Origin: a bacterium
GTDB taxonomy: Bacteria; Hydrothermota; Tepidihabitantia; B3-TA06
Length of the DNA: 40,587 nucleotides
Direction of reading: 5' to 3'
NCBI GenBank assembly: GCA_012517375.1
Contig: JAAYVC010000072.1
Coordinates: 1-40,587 of the forward strand
Part shown: in pieces, positions 24,808 through 33,317 of the stretch
How the letters are laid out: every line of letters starts with the position of its first letter
Position numbering within the stretch: the stretch's first letter is position 1
The notes under the pieces: generated by a model
Databases searched by the model: none
Told to the model about the DNA's origin: nothing
What the model saw: the letters and a program-made list of their open reading frames with translations, nothing else
Translations under genes and position numbers: made by a program

Positions 24808-25632
24808 TTATGCTCCTGTAAAAGCGAATGCAGAATAGCCAACCACGTACCCTGAGCGCATTCCGGTAACGTCGTTCGAGTTGTAAGCTGCAAGAAGTCG
24901 AGCCTTTGTGATTCCAAGACTTGCGGAAGCCTTAAGAAAGGCAACAAGCCCGTCACCGCCGCATGCTGCGGCTTCGCCCGAACCTAAAGCGCCTTGAAGT
25001 CCTTCTGCATCGACGTTGGATACGTAACTTATGGTTTTCTCGTCGGATTTCCTGCATTCATCGTACGACTCGCCGTGGTAGAGGTCGGTTGAAACAAGGA
25101 CAATAATGTCAGGGTTTGAGCCTACGATTTCAATCAGAGCATCGGCAAGAATGTTAGCATGCCCGGAGTAAGGGGGTGTAAGTATTGGAACTATCTTGAC
25201 ATGCGGAAGAACGGATGCGAGAGGAGGTATTTGGACTTCGAGGGAATGTTCGGCCTGGTGAGCGCTTATCTCAACCTGAAAAGCCTTGTCGAATTCGAGA
25301 AATCTTCGTGAGATTTTGGAGTCGACCTCGAGGCCGCCGAGAGGGGAGTTCCAGACACCTTCTGGAAAGACCTGTAAGGAGCGAACCATAACATGATGCT
25401 GAGGTCCAATCATCACTACCGATTCTATGCTACGATTTTTCAGTTGGTTATACGCCTCGGCAGCCGCCTGGCCCGAGTATATCCATCCGGCATGCGGTAC
25501 CTGTATCCCTTTCACGGGTTCATCTATTCTGGCGGTGGCGCATCTTTCAAAAAAAACGCTCCACATCCTCTGAGCCTCCTGGGGGTCGGATGGATAAAAT
25601 TGATCTGCCCACATCGGCTTGCGTATCTTCAT
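24808..25632 (-). CDS. amrB: AmmeMemoRadiSam system protein B (Memo family)
   Basis: This 274-residue Memo-family protein shows the non-haem-iron dioxygenase-like motifs VPHAGWIYSGQAA, IGPQHHVMV, QAEHSLEVQIP and STDLYHGESYDE, which supply the conserved histidines. I start at the second ATG (25632), because the first (25644) creates a GGAGGAGGAG tract that is a perfect ribosome binding site for the second, and MKIRKP is the usual Memo N-terminus. It overlaps functionally and physically with amrA downstream. Confidence 0.91.
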   Translation of the reverse strand: MKIRKPMWADQFYPSDPQEAQRMWSVFFERCATARIDEPVKGIQVPHAGWIYSGQAAAEAYNQLKNRSIESVVMIGPQHHVMVRSLQVFPEGVWNSPLGGLEVDSKISRRFLEFDKAFQVEISAHQAEHSLEVQIPPLASVLPHVKIVPILTPPYSGHANILADALIEIVGSNPDIIVLVSTDLYHGESYDECRKSDEKTISYVSNVDAEGLQGALGSGEAAACGGDGLVAFLKASASLGITKARLLAAYNSNDVTGMRSGYVVGYSAFAFTGA

Positions 25633-25700
25633 CTCCTCCTCCATGATTAAGTCAGTCCTGAAACAGGGCAGGCTTTCTCAGCCTTCGACTTTACGGATTA

Positions 25701-25970
25701 TTACTGTCCAACAAGCTTATCAAGGTGTTCGCGGGCTTCCGTGTGGTCGGGGTCCAGTTCCAAAGCCCTTCGGAACTCTCTTTTCGCCTTCTCGAAATCG
25801 TTCGTGCCCTCAAGAGCAAGACCATAAAGATAATGAAGAAGGGGGTTGGAGTCATCAAGTTCGCGCGCCTCCTTAAGCACCTTTACCGCTTCGGAATACT
25901 TCTGATTAAGTATGTAGAACTCACCGGTTTCAATAAGTTCGCCAACCATATCGGGTGTTTTTTTTGCCAT
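25701..25970 (-). CDS. Small TPR protein
   Basis: This protein of about 89 residues has two tetratricopeptide repeats: YSEAVKVLKEARELDDSNPL then LLHYLYGLALEGTNDFEKAK and FRRALELDPDHTEAREHL. TPRs mediate protein-protein contacts. It starts at ATG 25970, overlapping or abutting the KtrA stop (25975). A TTG nine codons upstream is in frame, but it lies within ktrA and lacks a site. It links ktrA to amrB, so it is probably cotranscribed. Confidence 0.75.
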   Translation of the reverse strand: MAKKTPDMVGELIETGEFYILNQKYSEAVKVLKEARELDDSNPLLHYLYGLALEGTNDFEKAKREFRRALELDPDHTEAREHLDKLVGQ

Positions 25971-25974
25971 ATCC

Positions 25975-26664
25975 TTAGAGTTTTTTAACGCGTTCAATAT
26001 CTTCGTCTCGGCCTATTAAGACAAGCGTGTCGCCTTCCCTTATCTCGTCTTCCGCACCAGGGGCAATGTTTATCTTGTCCTCGATATCGGGCAGTCCCTT
26101 CTTGGAGATTGTTGGAACCTTGCTTTTTATCGCGATGACGTTGACCCCGAATCGCTTGCGGAGGTGTATCTCGACAAGCTTCTTCCCGATAGTCTCCTTG
26201 GGCGCGGCTATCTCGACCAGGCTGTACTCCTCACTCAGCTCTATCACATCGAATATGTGCGGCGAGAGAAGGTTTTCCACGACCCTTACCGCCATATCCC
26301 TTTCGGGAAAAACAATCTTATCTGCCCCGATTCGCCTCAAGAGCTTTGCATGCTGCTCGTCCGTAACCTTTACTATTACCTCTGGAACGCCGATCTCCTT
26401 GAGAAGCATGGTTACGAGCAGGCTGTCGGCAATCGACTCGCCGAAGCTTACGAGCGCCGTGTCGACTTCGTCAACCCCTGCATCTCTTAAGGATTTTGCA
26501 TCAGTAGCGTCGAGTTCGACGGCGTTGGACAGCTCGTTTCCGATTTCTTCTACCTTTTGCGAGTCATGGTCGCAGGCAAGCACCTCGTAGCCTCTCTTCG
26601 CAAGCTCCCGGGCTACGGCGGAACCGAATTTGCCAAGGCCTATCACGGCAAATTTTTTGGACAT
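25975..26664 (-). CDS. ktrA: KtrA/TrkA-type potassium channel gating subunit
   Basis: This 229-residue RCK protein has an N-terminal NAD/ATP-binding Rossmann fold (VIGLGKFGSAVARELAKRGY, ending in the acidic ACDHD) and a C-terminal RCK_C domain from about residue 145 (YSLVEIAAPKETIGKKLVEI, then INVIAI-like strands). Length and single-RCK design fit KtrA, a cytoplasmic octameric ring that gates KtrB in response to ATP/ADP. It follows two KtrB genes on the same strand. Confidence 0.9.
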   Translation of the reverse strand: MSKKFAVIGLGKFGSAVARELAKRGYEVLACDHDSQKVEEIGNELSNAVELDATDAKSLRDAGVDEVDTALVSFGESIADSLLVTMLLKEIGVPEVIVKVTDEQHAKLLRRIGADKIVFPERDMAVRVVENLLSPHIFDVIELSEEYSLVEIAAPKETIGKKLVEIHLRKRFGVNVIAIKSKVPTISKKGLPDIEDKINIAPGAEDEIREGDTLVLIGRDEDIERVKKL

Positions 26665-26799
26665 TCAGTTTGCCTCTTTATTAGTATGGGTCAGACAATC
26701 CTCACTATGAATGTGTTCACGTCGAGATTTTACAACCGAGCTAAAAAAAGTCAAGCGCGCAACCTGAGCTCCCCAATAAGGATAAATCCTGAATCTAGT

Positions 26800-28137
26800 C
26801 TACCCGACATAGATATCCTCCCTTGCAAACTTGAACGAAACCTTTTTCGGCTCTCCAAGCAGCGAAAATCCTATTGCCAATGGCCCAATCCTGCCAATAA
26901 ACATGGTCAGACTGAGGAGGACACGTCCTACAGGGGTAAGATTCGCGGTAATTCCGGTGGACAAGCCGCCGTTTCCGAAAGCTGAAATTACTTCAAAAAG
27001 AATCTGCATAAAGGTTCCTTTTTCCGTAAAGACCAGAGCGAGCGTGATTATTGCGACCAGCAGCAGAGAAAGTGACGCAATAGCGAAGGATGTATCAATC
27101 AACTCAGGAGGGATGCGTCTTTTGTATATGTTGGCATCAGGGCTTCTCTTAAGAAGTGACAGAACGAAAAGGATGATGACCCCGAAGGTCGTGGTCTTTA
27201 TGCCTCCTCCGGTGCTTCCCGGTGAGGCGCCGATGAACATGAGTATCATGAGGAAGAAGAGACTCGGGGCCATCAGGCCGCCGACGTCGACGGTATTGAA
27301 TCCGGTTGTCGTTTCAGCGGACACAGCCTGGAAGAACGCGTTCATAAGCTGTCTGCCTATTGGGAGATTCGATCTTCCGAGTTCCGAAAAGAAAACAACA
27401 AAGGTGCCTATTACGACAATAACCGCCGTTACCGTAAGCACCATCTTGGTGTGCAGCGACAGCCTGTGAGGCCACTTCCTGGCTATGGTTTTCTGGGATT
27501 GACGGTACATGTCGAAAAGGACGAAGAAGCCGACTGCGCCGGCAATGGAAATCACTTCTTCAACGAGGTTTACGTAAACGCTAGCCTGGCACGAAACAAG
27601 GCTGTCCGGGAAAAGTCCGAATCCGGCGGTGCAGAACGCCGACACGGAATGGAAGAAACCGAGCCACAGAGCGCGAGGAAGAGGATAGTAAGACATCCAG
27701 TAAAGGGTCAGGAGCAGGGCGCCGCCTAATTCAAACGCAAGGGTAAAGAGTATTACCGCTTTCGCAAAACTCTTGGTATTGCCTATCGGCGCCCCGGCCA
27801 TGGATTCCTTGAAGCTTGCCTTGCTCACGTGATTCGGTTTCCTGTTCAACGCATAGGCGATAAGTACAATGAAGACCATGAAGCCTATGCCGCCTATCTG
27901 GAAGATAATAAGCATGACTATCTGGCCGAACAGATTGTAAAAGCTGCCCGTGTCCTGCACCACAAGGCCGGTCGTCGAGATGCAGGATGCCGAAGTAAAG
28001 AGCGCATCAATAAAAGACTGCCAAACGCCTTTGGTGTTCGAGATGGGCAACGTCAAAAGGAAAGCCCCCAGAATAGTAATCAGGAGGAAGCCGAGGACGA
28101 CCGATTGCAGGGGCGTCAGTCTGGTGCGCTTTTTCAC
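26800..28137 (-). CDS. ktrB: KtrB/TrkH-type potassium channel subunit (copy 1)
   Basis: This 445-residue membrane protein has four M1-P-M2 repeats whose pore loops are all visible: STTGLVV, CTAGFGLF, TTTGFNTVD and GNGGLSTGI, each with the filter glycine. The C-terminus REDIYVG is the usual KtrB ending. It starts at GTG 28137. It lies 135 bp upstream of ktrA and probably forms the membrane channel of that system. Confidence 0.9.
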   Translation of the reverse strand: MKKRTRLTPLQSVVLGFLLITILGAFLLTLPISNTKGVWQSFIDALFTSASCISTTGLVVQDTGSFYNLFGQIVMLIIFQIGGIGFMVFIVLIAYALNRKPNHVSKASFKESMAGAPIGNTKSFAKAVILFTLAFELGGALLLTLYWMSYYPLPRALWLGFFHSVSAFCTAGFGLFPDSLVSCQASVYVNLVEEVISIAGAVGFFVLFDMYRQSQKTIARKWPHRLSLHTKMVLTVTAVIVVIGTFVVFFSELGRSNLPIGRQLMNAFFQAVSAETTTGFNTVDVGGLMAPSLFFLMILMFIGASPGSTGGGIKTTTFGVIILFVLSLLKRSPDANIYKRRIPPELIDTSFAIASLSLLLVAIITLALVFTEKGTFMQILFEVISAFGNGGLSTGITANLTPVGRVLLSLTMFIGRIGPLAIGFSLLGEPKKVSFKFAREDIYVG

Positions 28138-28268
28138 TTAGTCTTTCCCATTAAAGCGCAAAAAGTGGAATAAAAAAAGTAATCCGCAGATAATAGTTCA
28201 GCTCTCATTTTTAAAGGTAATTCCTATGAAAAGTACCCTAGGGATCCTTGCTCTTTTATTAAAACCAT

Positions 28269-29666
28269 CTACCCTACCACTATATTGGCTTTTGCAGGTC
28301 TTACACGGGTGGAACTTCCACCTGAGAAGAGCGCCGAACCAATAGTTATTGTTCCTACTTTGCCGAAGAACATGGTTAATATCAATACCATTTTGCCCCA
28401 GGTGTTGAAATCGGCGGCGAAAGAGAGAACGGGCGAGGTTTTTGACCCCATGGACAGGCCAACGGTTCCGAAGGCGGAGAAAACCTCGAACGCCGAGCGT
28501 GAAATATCTTTTCCACCGTTAAATACTACGCAAAGGAATGTTGATGTCAATACCAGGAGTGCCGAAAGTACCACTATGGTTATGGAACGCTGAACCTGTT
28601 CGGGTTTTATACTCCGCTTGAGCATAACTATCTCGCTGCGGCCCCGAAGCACCCTTATCACCTCGGCCAAAAGAAGCGAAAAGGAGGTCGTCTTAACGCC
28701 CCCGCCCGTCCCACCTGGCGAAGCGCCTATGAACATGAGAATCATCATAAAAAACAGGGTATATGAGCGCATTCCGCCGACGGCTGCGAGGTTGTAACCG
28801 GCAGTGCGCGGGGTTATAGAGGCGAAAAAAGCATTTAGTATCTTGTAGCCTGCGGGGAGGTCCCTGAAGGCGCCGTTCCATTCGGCAATTCCGATGATGA
28901 GGGCTCCAACGCATATGAGTACGGCAGTGGATATCAAAACAAGCTTTGTGTGCGACGCAAGTCTCATGTTTTCGCCCTTTATGCGTTTGTAAATATCGCT
29001 TATAACAATGAACCCCAAACCGCCAGAGATTATTAGAGCCGCTATCACGGGGCCGACAACTGGGTCCTGGGTAAAACGACCAAGGTTATCTGAAAACGTT
29101 GAGAATCCGGCGTTGCAGAAAGCTGAAATCGAGTGAAAAATACCGTAATATGCCGACTGTCCCCACTCCATGCCGTATTTGAACCTGAACCAGAAGGTAA
29201 GAACTAACGCTCCTAGAGCTTCGACGACCAAGGTGACCTTAATGATGGTAAATGCGAAGCGTCTCAGGTTTCCAAAGGATAGGAAGTTTATGGACTCCTT
29301 CATGAGAAGCCTGTGGCGCAGGGTCGCCTTCTGCCCCAGAAGAAAGAAGAAGGCGGATGAAAGGGTCATGTAGCCAAGGCCTCCAATCTGGATGAGTAGG
29401 AGGATAACAATCTGACCGAAAAGTGTGAAGTCGACTGGCGTATCCTTCACGATGAGTCCGGTAACGCAAGTAGCCGAAGTAGACGTAAAAAGGGCATCTA
29501 TGAACGAACACCCGTGCGATGCAAAGGGGAGAGACAGAAGACCCGTTCCCGTGAGTATCATTATGGCGTAGCCCAGCAGAAGGAGTGCGCCAGGGTTAAC
29601 AGCCGAATGAACCTTTAAGGAGCCGGCAAGCGGAAAGCTCTTGAACGCCGATCCTTTCATTCTCAT
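28269..29666 (-). CDS. ktrB: KtrB/TrkH-type potassium channel subunit (copy 2)
   Basis: This protein of about 465 residues is a paralog of the downstream KtrB. Pore loops read ATCVTGLIV, CNAGFSTF, RTAGYNLA and GTVGLSMG, and the C-terminus is NIVVG. Filter variants (CVTG, TVG) differ from copy 1, so ion selectivity or affinity may differ. I choose the ATG at 29666, which overlaps the TGA of the 76-residue ORF as ATGA. GTG 29690 is an alternative but lacks a site. Confidence 0.88.
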   Translation of the reverse strand: MRMKGSAFKSFPLAGSLKVHSAVNPGALLLLGYAIMILTGTGLLSLPFASHGCSFIDALFTSTSATCVTGLIVKDTPVDFTLFGQIVILLLIQIGGLGYMTLSSAFFFLLGQKATLRHRLLMKESINFLSFGNLRRFAFTIIKVTLVVEALGALVLTFWFRFKYGMEWGQSAYYGIFHSISAFCNAGFSTFSDNLGRFTQDPVVGPVIAALIISGGLGFIVISDIYKRIKGENMRLASHTKLVLISTAVLICVGALIIGIAEWNGAFRDLPAGYKILNAFFASITPRTAGYNLAAVGGMRSYTLFFMMILMFIGASPGGTGGGVKTTSFSLLLAEVIRVLRGRSEIVMLKRSIKPEQVQRSITIVVLSALLVLTSTFLCVVFNGGKDISRSAFEVFSAFGTVGLSMGSKTSPVLSFAADFNTWGKMVLILTMFFGKVGTITIGSALFSGGSSTRVRPAKANIVVG

Positions 29667-29893
29667 TTCTTCCACAACTGGATTTTCCACTTAGAAAGCT
29701 TGTTGTCAACAGAGAAGTAAGTACCACATATCCGGCAAGGAATCGACATCATCTTTTTCCTTGGTTGGAGAGTGTCGAAATCTCCGGTTGCGCTCAGTAA
29801 CGACATATCATCCTTTGAGTGTTTTTGAGTTTCAGGCCACGGGAATACGCTTGTAAAGTTGCGATTATCCAGAGATGATTTAAGGATAAACAT
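29663..29893 (-). CDS. 76-residue ORF coupled to ktrB copy 2
   Basis: The ORF begins at ATG 29893, three bases after the PP-loop stop, preceded directly by an AGGGG sequence. Its TGA overlaps the ATG of ktrB copy 2. It contains SIPCRICGTYFSVDNKLSKW near its C-terminus, a CxxC that might bind metal. No family is recognised. The tight coupling on both sides argues that it is translated, but codon and homology evidence are lacking. Confidence 0.45.
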   Translation of the reverse strand: MFILKSSLDNRNFTSVFPWPETQKHSKDDMSLLSATGDFDTLQPRKKMMSIPCRICGTYFSVDNKLSKWKIQLWKK

Positions 29894-29896
29894 CCC

Positions 29897-30931
29897 CTAA
29901 AGCCTAAGTTTTTCGATGTTTACATCTTGAGCAGGCGAAACAGAGATTACCTTTTCTACTCCGTTATGACAAAGAGTTACTTTGATTTCCGGTTCATTCT
30001 TCAAATCCGAATACCGCGCAACAATGCTTGCAGCCCACAGCAAAACTGTGTTTGCTTGCGGGTACTCCGGCAATCCTTGACTGAGGTCGTCCCCGAATGA
30101 TTCAAGGAATAACAGGCCTACGGGGCTGCCTGCCTCTTTTACATCGAGGAATACCCTTGACTTGTCCGGATGACGCAAAAGCTCTTCGTTGTCATTCTGG
30201 TTCTTTCCGACAATGAGCTTTGGACCCAGGGGGTGCCTGAAATGCCTGCCTACCTTGAGGAGCGCAACCTGCTCGTCCGTGAGTTCCAGGGGGCGCTCGA
30301 GTATATCGCGGAGTTTTCTTGAATATCCGGGTTCGGTAAGAAGGCATCCGCCTGAGGGAGTAGCGAACTCGGTGATTCCCCATTTCGATGCGAGTTCAAG
30401 CTGCGGCTTGCGGCCCCTGCCCTGAATGGAGAGGAGTCTTGGGCGATCTATAAGGCCGCTCGTCTCGATTTCGGTAGATGGAAGGAGGGTGGCGGAAAGC
30501 GGACGGAGCAGTCTTCCCTCAAGTCCTGATTCGCGTTCTATGATATCGAGGGAGAGCCGGTTCTGGCTCATAGGCCGCTCGCCAAGCACCTCCCCTGTTG
30601 CAGCCGCATCAAAGCCTTCGGACTCAATTATTCGCTTTGCTTCGCGGAGGAACAGTATCTTGCAGTCTATGCAGGCGTTGAGGGCTCGGCCGAAACCATG
30701 AGGGGGCGACGTAAGCAGAGGCAGATAGTCGTGGAGGGATATCCTTGTCCTGCGGATGCTGATGCCCCATTCGCCGAGATAGCGCTCGCCCGGCAATCCC
30801 GATTCCTTACCAGTAAAAGGGGTCATGAAATGCACTGCCTCGACACGGGCGCCAAGCTCGACAAGGAGTCTTGAAGCAATAAGACTGTCCAGTCCGCCGG
30901 AGAAGAGCAAAAGAATCCGGGGTCTTCTCAC
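29897..30931 (-). CDS. PP-loop ATP pyrophosphatase (MnmA/ThiI-like) with C-terminal domain
   Basis: This 344-residue protein has the PP-loop SGGLDS at residues 11-16. A cysteine pair in NACIDCKILFL and a second conserved cysteine in TPSGGCLLTEP follow, as in MnmA-type thiouridylases. Motifs TGEVLGERPMSQNRLSLDII and RLLRPLSATLLP match a lineage of stand-alone thiolation enzymes annotated as tRNA 2-thiouridylase-like. The last about 110 residues form an extra domain. A tRNA or other thiolation role is likely; the exact substrate is not known. It overlaps the membrane gene upstream by four bases. Confidence 0.8.
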   Translation of the reverse strand: MRRPRILLLFSGGLDSLIASRLLVELGARVEAVHFMTPFTGKESGLPGERYLGEWGISIRRTRISLHDYLPLLTSPPHGFGRALNACIDCKILFLREAKRIIESEGFDAAATGEVLGERPMSQNRLSLDIIERESGLEGRLLRPLSATLLPSTEIETSGLIDRPRLLSIQGRGRKPQLELASKWGITEFATPSGGCLLTEPGYSRKLRDILERPLELTDEQVALLKVGRHFRHPLGPKLIVGKNQNDNEELLRHPDKSRVFLDVKEAGSPVGLLFLESFGDDLSQGLPEYPQANTVLLWAASIVARYSDLKNEPEIKVTLCHNGVEKVISVSPAQDVNIEKLRL

Positions 30932-31632
30932 TTAACTATTCCGATAACCCTCAAAGTTCCTATGGCCCAGTCGTTTACTAGAAAGTAAAGCCTGCCTATG
31001 AGAAGCGATATACGCGACATGACCGTGTATCCGAATGCGGCGCCGAAGGAGACCATGATGAAGATAATACCGACGCGCGACACTCCGCCAAGAAAACCGG
31101 TATGAGGCTTGGAGAAGTAGAAATAGATAAGCGTTGCAACCACGCCCACGAAAAGAAGGATATTGCCGACAATGGTCCAGAGATCATAGCCCTGGGACCA
31201 CAAGGGCAGGAGAGTGGCCTGTATCTGAGGCAGAAGAAAACCCTGAATGCCGCCGGTAATTCCGAGACCCGAGCCGAGACCGACTGCGAATGCTATAGGC
31301 CAGCGGGAAAGCCAGCTTACCTTAGGTCCGAACCAGCGCGTCAGCATGAGAAGGCCGAGAACGGTGGGAATGATGAGTATCAGCGCTTCAGCGAGGCCGT
31401 TGGCTGCATTGACGCCGCCTGTCCTGTACAGCGCGATGTTCTGGAAGAACGGCTTAACCAGAAGTTCCTCCATCGTTGACTTGGCGAGCGTGATAACCAC
31501 GTATGCGGCTGAAGCGCCGACGTACAGATGCTCGGCGAATTTGTACAAAGGATTGTCACGGTAAAGGAAGGAAAGAATTGCTATAGTGAGCGTAGCCGCT
31601 ATCCATATTCCGAGGATTGTTGCGAAGTTCAT
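30928..31632 (-). CDS. Membrane protein of the four-gene cluster (subunit D)
   Basis: This 234-residue protein has about six to seven predicted transmembrane helices with conserved-looking loops YKFAEHLYVGASAAYVVITL near the N-terminus and PHTGFLGGVSRVGIIFIMVSF near the end. It overlaps both neighbours by four bases (ATGA), so translation is coupled. No family of known function is recognised. It is part of the cluster with the FN3/DUF6754-like protein. Confidence 0.75.
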   Translation of the reverse strand: MNFATILGIWIAATLTIAILSFLYRDNPLYKFAEHLYVGASAAYVVITLAKSTMEELLVKPFFQNIALYRTGGVNAANGLAEALILIIPTVLGLLMLTRWFGPKVSWLSRWPIAFAVGLGSGLGITGGIQGFLLPQIQATLLPLWSQGYDLWTIVGNILLFVGVVATLIYFYFSKPHTGFLGGVSRVGIIFIMVSFGAAFGYTVMSRISLLIGRLYFLVNDWAIGTLRVIGIVK

Positions 31633-32507
31633 TTCTTCCTCCTCTGAAAGATATCAACCGCAAAATCAGCGGCCGAGCCTATGAGTATGAGAACGATTAT
31701 TAGAATGTGCGCAGTGGACTGGGCAGGCATTCCGCCGCTGGCCGCGCCGGGTTTTCCAAGAAGAGACTCGTATTCGCTTGCGCCCTTAAGCCCGCCCACG
31801 AGTCCTACGAGCTGGCCCGACTGGATATAGGTGTAGAGTCCAGGAGCGTTGACGCCCGTGACTCCGGCTATTATCTTCTGTCCGAAACGGCCTCCGGCAA
31901 ACTCGACCCACGCATCCACAATGGGTCCGTGCGCGTAGCTCACGAGAAGGGCTATGTCGTTGTAGTTGTGCACGTTCTTCATGATGGGAAAGCTGTCAAC
32001 ACTGACGCCCTTGTAGTCCGAGGGATAAAAATCGCGTATCTCGCGGCCCAGGCCGACCATTACCGCCGTGTAACCAGGGTTGTAGGAAAGGTAAAGGTAG
32101 TCCTTCCCGTACTCTTTATGAAAATGGGGATTACCGGTTTTCTCGTACTCTTTTACGTTGCGGTCGTTGTATTCAGCGGCGATTCTTTCTATGCCCATCT
32201 GTCCCAAAGGCAGTCCCTGCACGATGTGACCCACAAGAAGTATCTTAAGATCCTTCCTGAAGGCATGAGCGGTCATTGCATCCAGCATCGGCTGACACTC
32301 GGGAGAACTCGTTGCATCGTAATCCACTGAAAGCATTAGGACAGACCCGGCGGGGAGCTTTTCGATGGCGTCATAGGCGTCTCGGACTTGTTTGCCTACC
32401 TCGAACGGAATAGGTATCCTTAAAAGCAAGGGAATAAGCACAACCAGGGTGACGAGTATGAATATGACCCGCCGGTCGATTCTGGAAAGCCAATTGATGA
32501 ATTTCAT
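31629..32507 (-). CDS. Membrane-anchored protein of the four-gene cluster (subunit C)
   Basis: This 292-residue protein has an N-terminal anchor (about 14-31), a large soluble domain containing LPAGSVLMLSVDYDATSSPE, ILLVGHIVQGLPLGQMGIER and LGREIRDFYPSDYKG, and a C-terminal helix (about 266-284). The soluble domain therefore faces one side with both ends in the membrane. The gene has a TAGGAGGAAGCGATG start that overlaps the preceding stop. No known family is recognised. Confidence 0.75.
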   Translation of the reverse strand: MKFINWLSRIDRRVIFILVTLVVLIPLLLRIPIPFEVGKQVRDAYDAIEKLPAGSVLMLSVDYDATSSPECQPMLDAMTAHAFRKDLKILLVGHIVQGLPLGQMGIERIAAEYNDRNVKEYEKTGNPHFHKEYGKDYLYLSYNPGYTAVMVGLGREIRDFYPSDYKGVSVDSFPIMKNVHNYNDIALLVSYAHGPIVDAWVEFAGGRFGQKIIAGVTGVNAPGLYTYIQSGQLVGLVGGLKGASEYESLLGKPGAASGGMPAQSTAHILIIVLILIGSAADFAVDIFQRRKK

Positions 32508-32516
32508 CGCTTCCTC

Positions 32517-33308
32517 CTAAGTAGACGAGATGTAGGTTCGCTCAATGCCGAGAATGAGCCTGATGGACATGGCTATTCCGCCCAGGACAAGGCCGATGAA
32601 TATTCCGCGTTGTGCGGCGGTCTGGGGAACCGACATTATCCATTCCTGAATTTGGGGGGCCAGCCGCACGTAGTCCTTGGCGAAGACAAGAACCGCAACC
32701 CCGAAGCCCAATCCGAGTGCTGAGAGTATTACGCCTGCCACAGGCTTGCGGATGACGATGCGGTAAACGCCGGCCGCAGCAATCAGAACGGCAAGCATCA
32801 CCGCCGAAGGCAGTATGCCGATGCTCAACCTGCCTATCATGACAAGAATCGCTGCGATGAGGAGCAGGGTTGCGTCGAACGTTCTTGCGCGGAAGGCGCG
32901 GTAAGCGGCGGAAGCGATAAAGAACGCAAGCAGGGAGAACATCGTTCCCTGCAGCGGAACTATTATCCAGTTATAGACCCAGAAGAAACCGCCAATCTTG
33001 TCTATGGATGAAAGCTCGAAAGGCGAGCCGAAGCGCGCCCAGGTCACTATGCCGGAGACAAGAGTGCCTACTATTCCGACGAGAGTCACAAGACTGAAGA
33101 ACCAGTCGCGCTCCTTGCGCACCATTCTTGTAAGGTGATGCCTGACTAGACTGTCTATTCCAAGGAGCGCCGTGAAACCTCCGATGATGGAGAACCACAC
33201 GAGCATTCGCTGCTCCATGCTCCCGAACGGCTCGCGCGGGATAAAGAAGGTGACTGTGATGAAAACACCCGAAAGGAATGTTATGATGAGTGGAACTGTT
33301 TTTTTCAT
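32517..33308 (-). CDS. Multi-helix membrane protein of the four-gene cluster (subunit B)
   Basis: This 263-residue protein has about eight predicted transmembrane helices with very short loops. A basic cytoplasmic patch (RHHLTRMVRKERDW) follows the second helix. It starts at ATG 33308 with AGGAG upstream and lies 9 bp after the FN3/DUF6754-like gene. No family is recognised. Confidence 0.75.
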   Translation of the reverse strand: MKKTVPLIITFLSGVFITVTFFIPREPFGSMEQRMLVWFSIIGGFTALLGIDSLVRHHLTRMVRKERDWFFSLVTLVGIVGTLVSGIVTWARFGSPFELSSIDKIGGFFWVYNWIIVPLQGTMFSLLAFFIASAAYRAFRARTFDATLLLIAAILVMIGRLSIGILPSAVMLAVLIAAAGVYRIVIRKPVAGVILSALGLGFGVAVLVFAKDYVRLAPQIQEWIMSVPQTAAQRGIFIGLVLGGIAMSIRLILGIERTYISST

Positions 33309-33317
33309 ATCTGGCTC

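Noticed and set aside
31707-32330. A plus-strand frame of 207 codons
   Set aside because: It is antisense to subunit C of the membrane operon and has no ribosome binding site.
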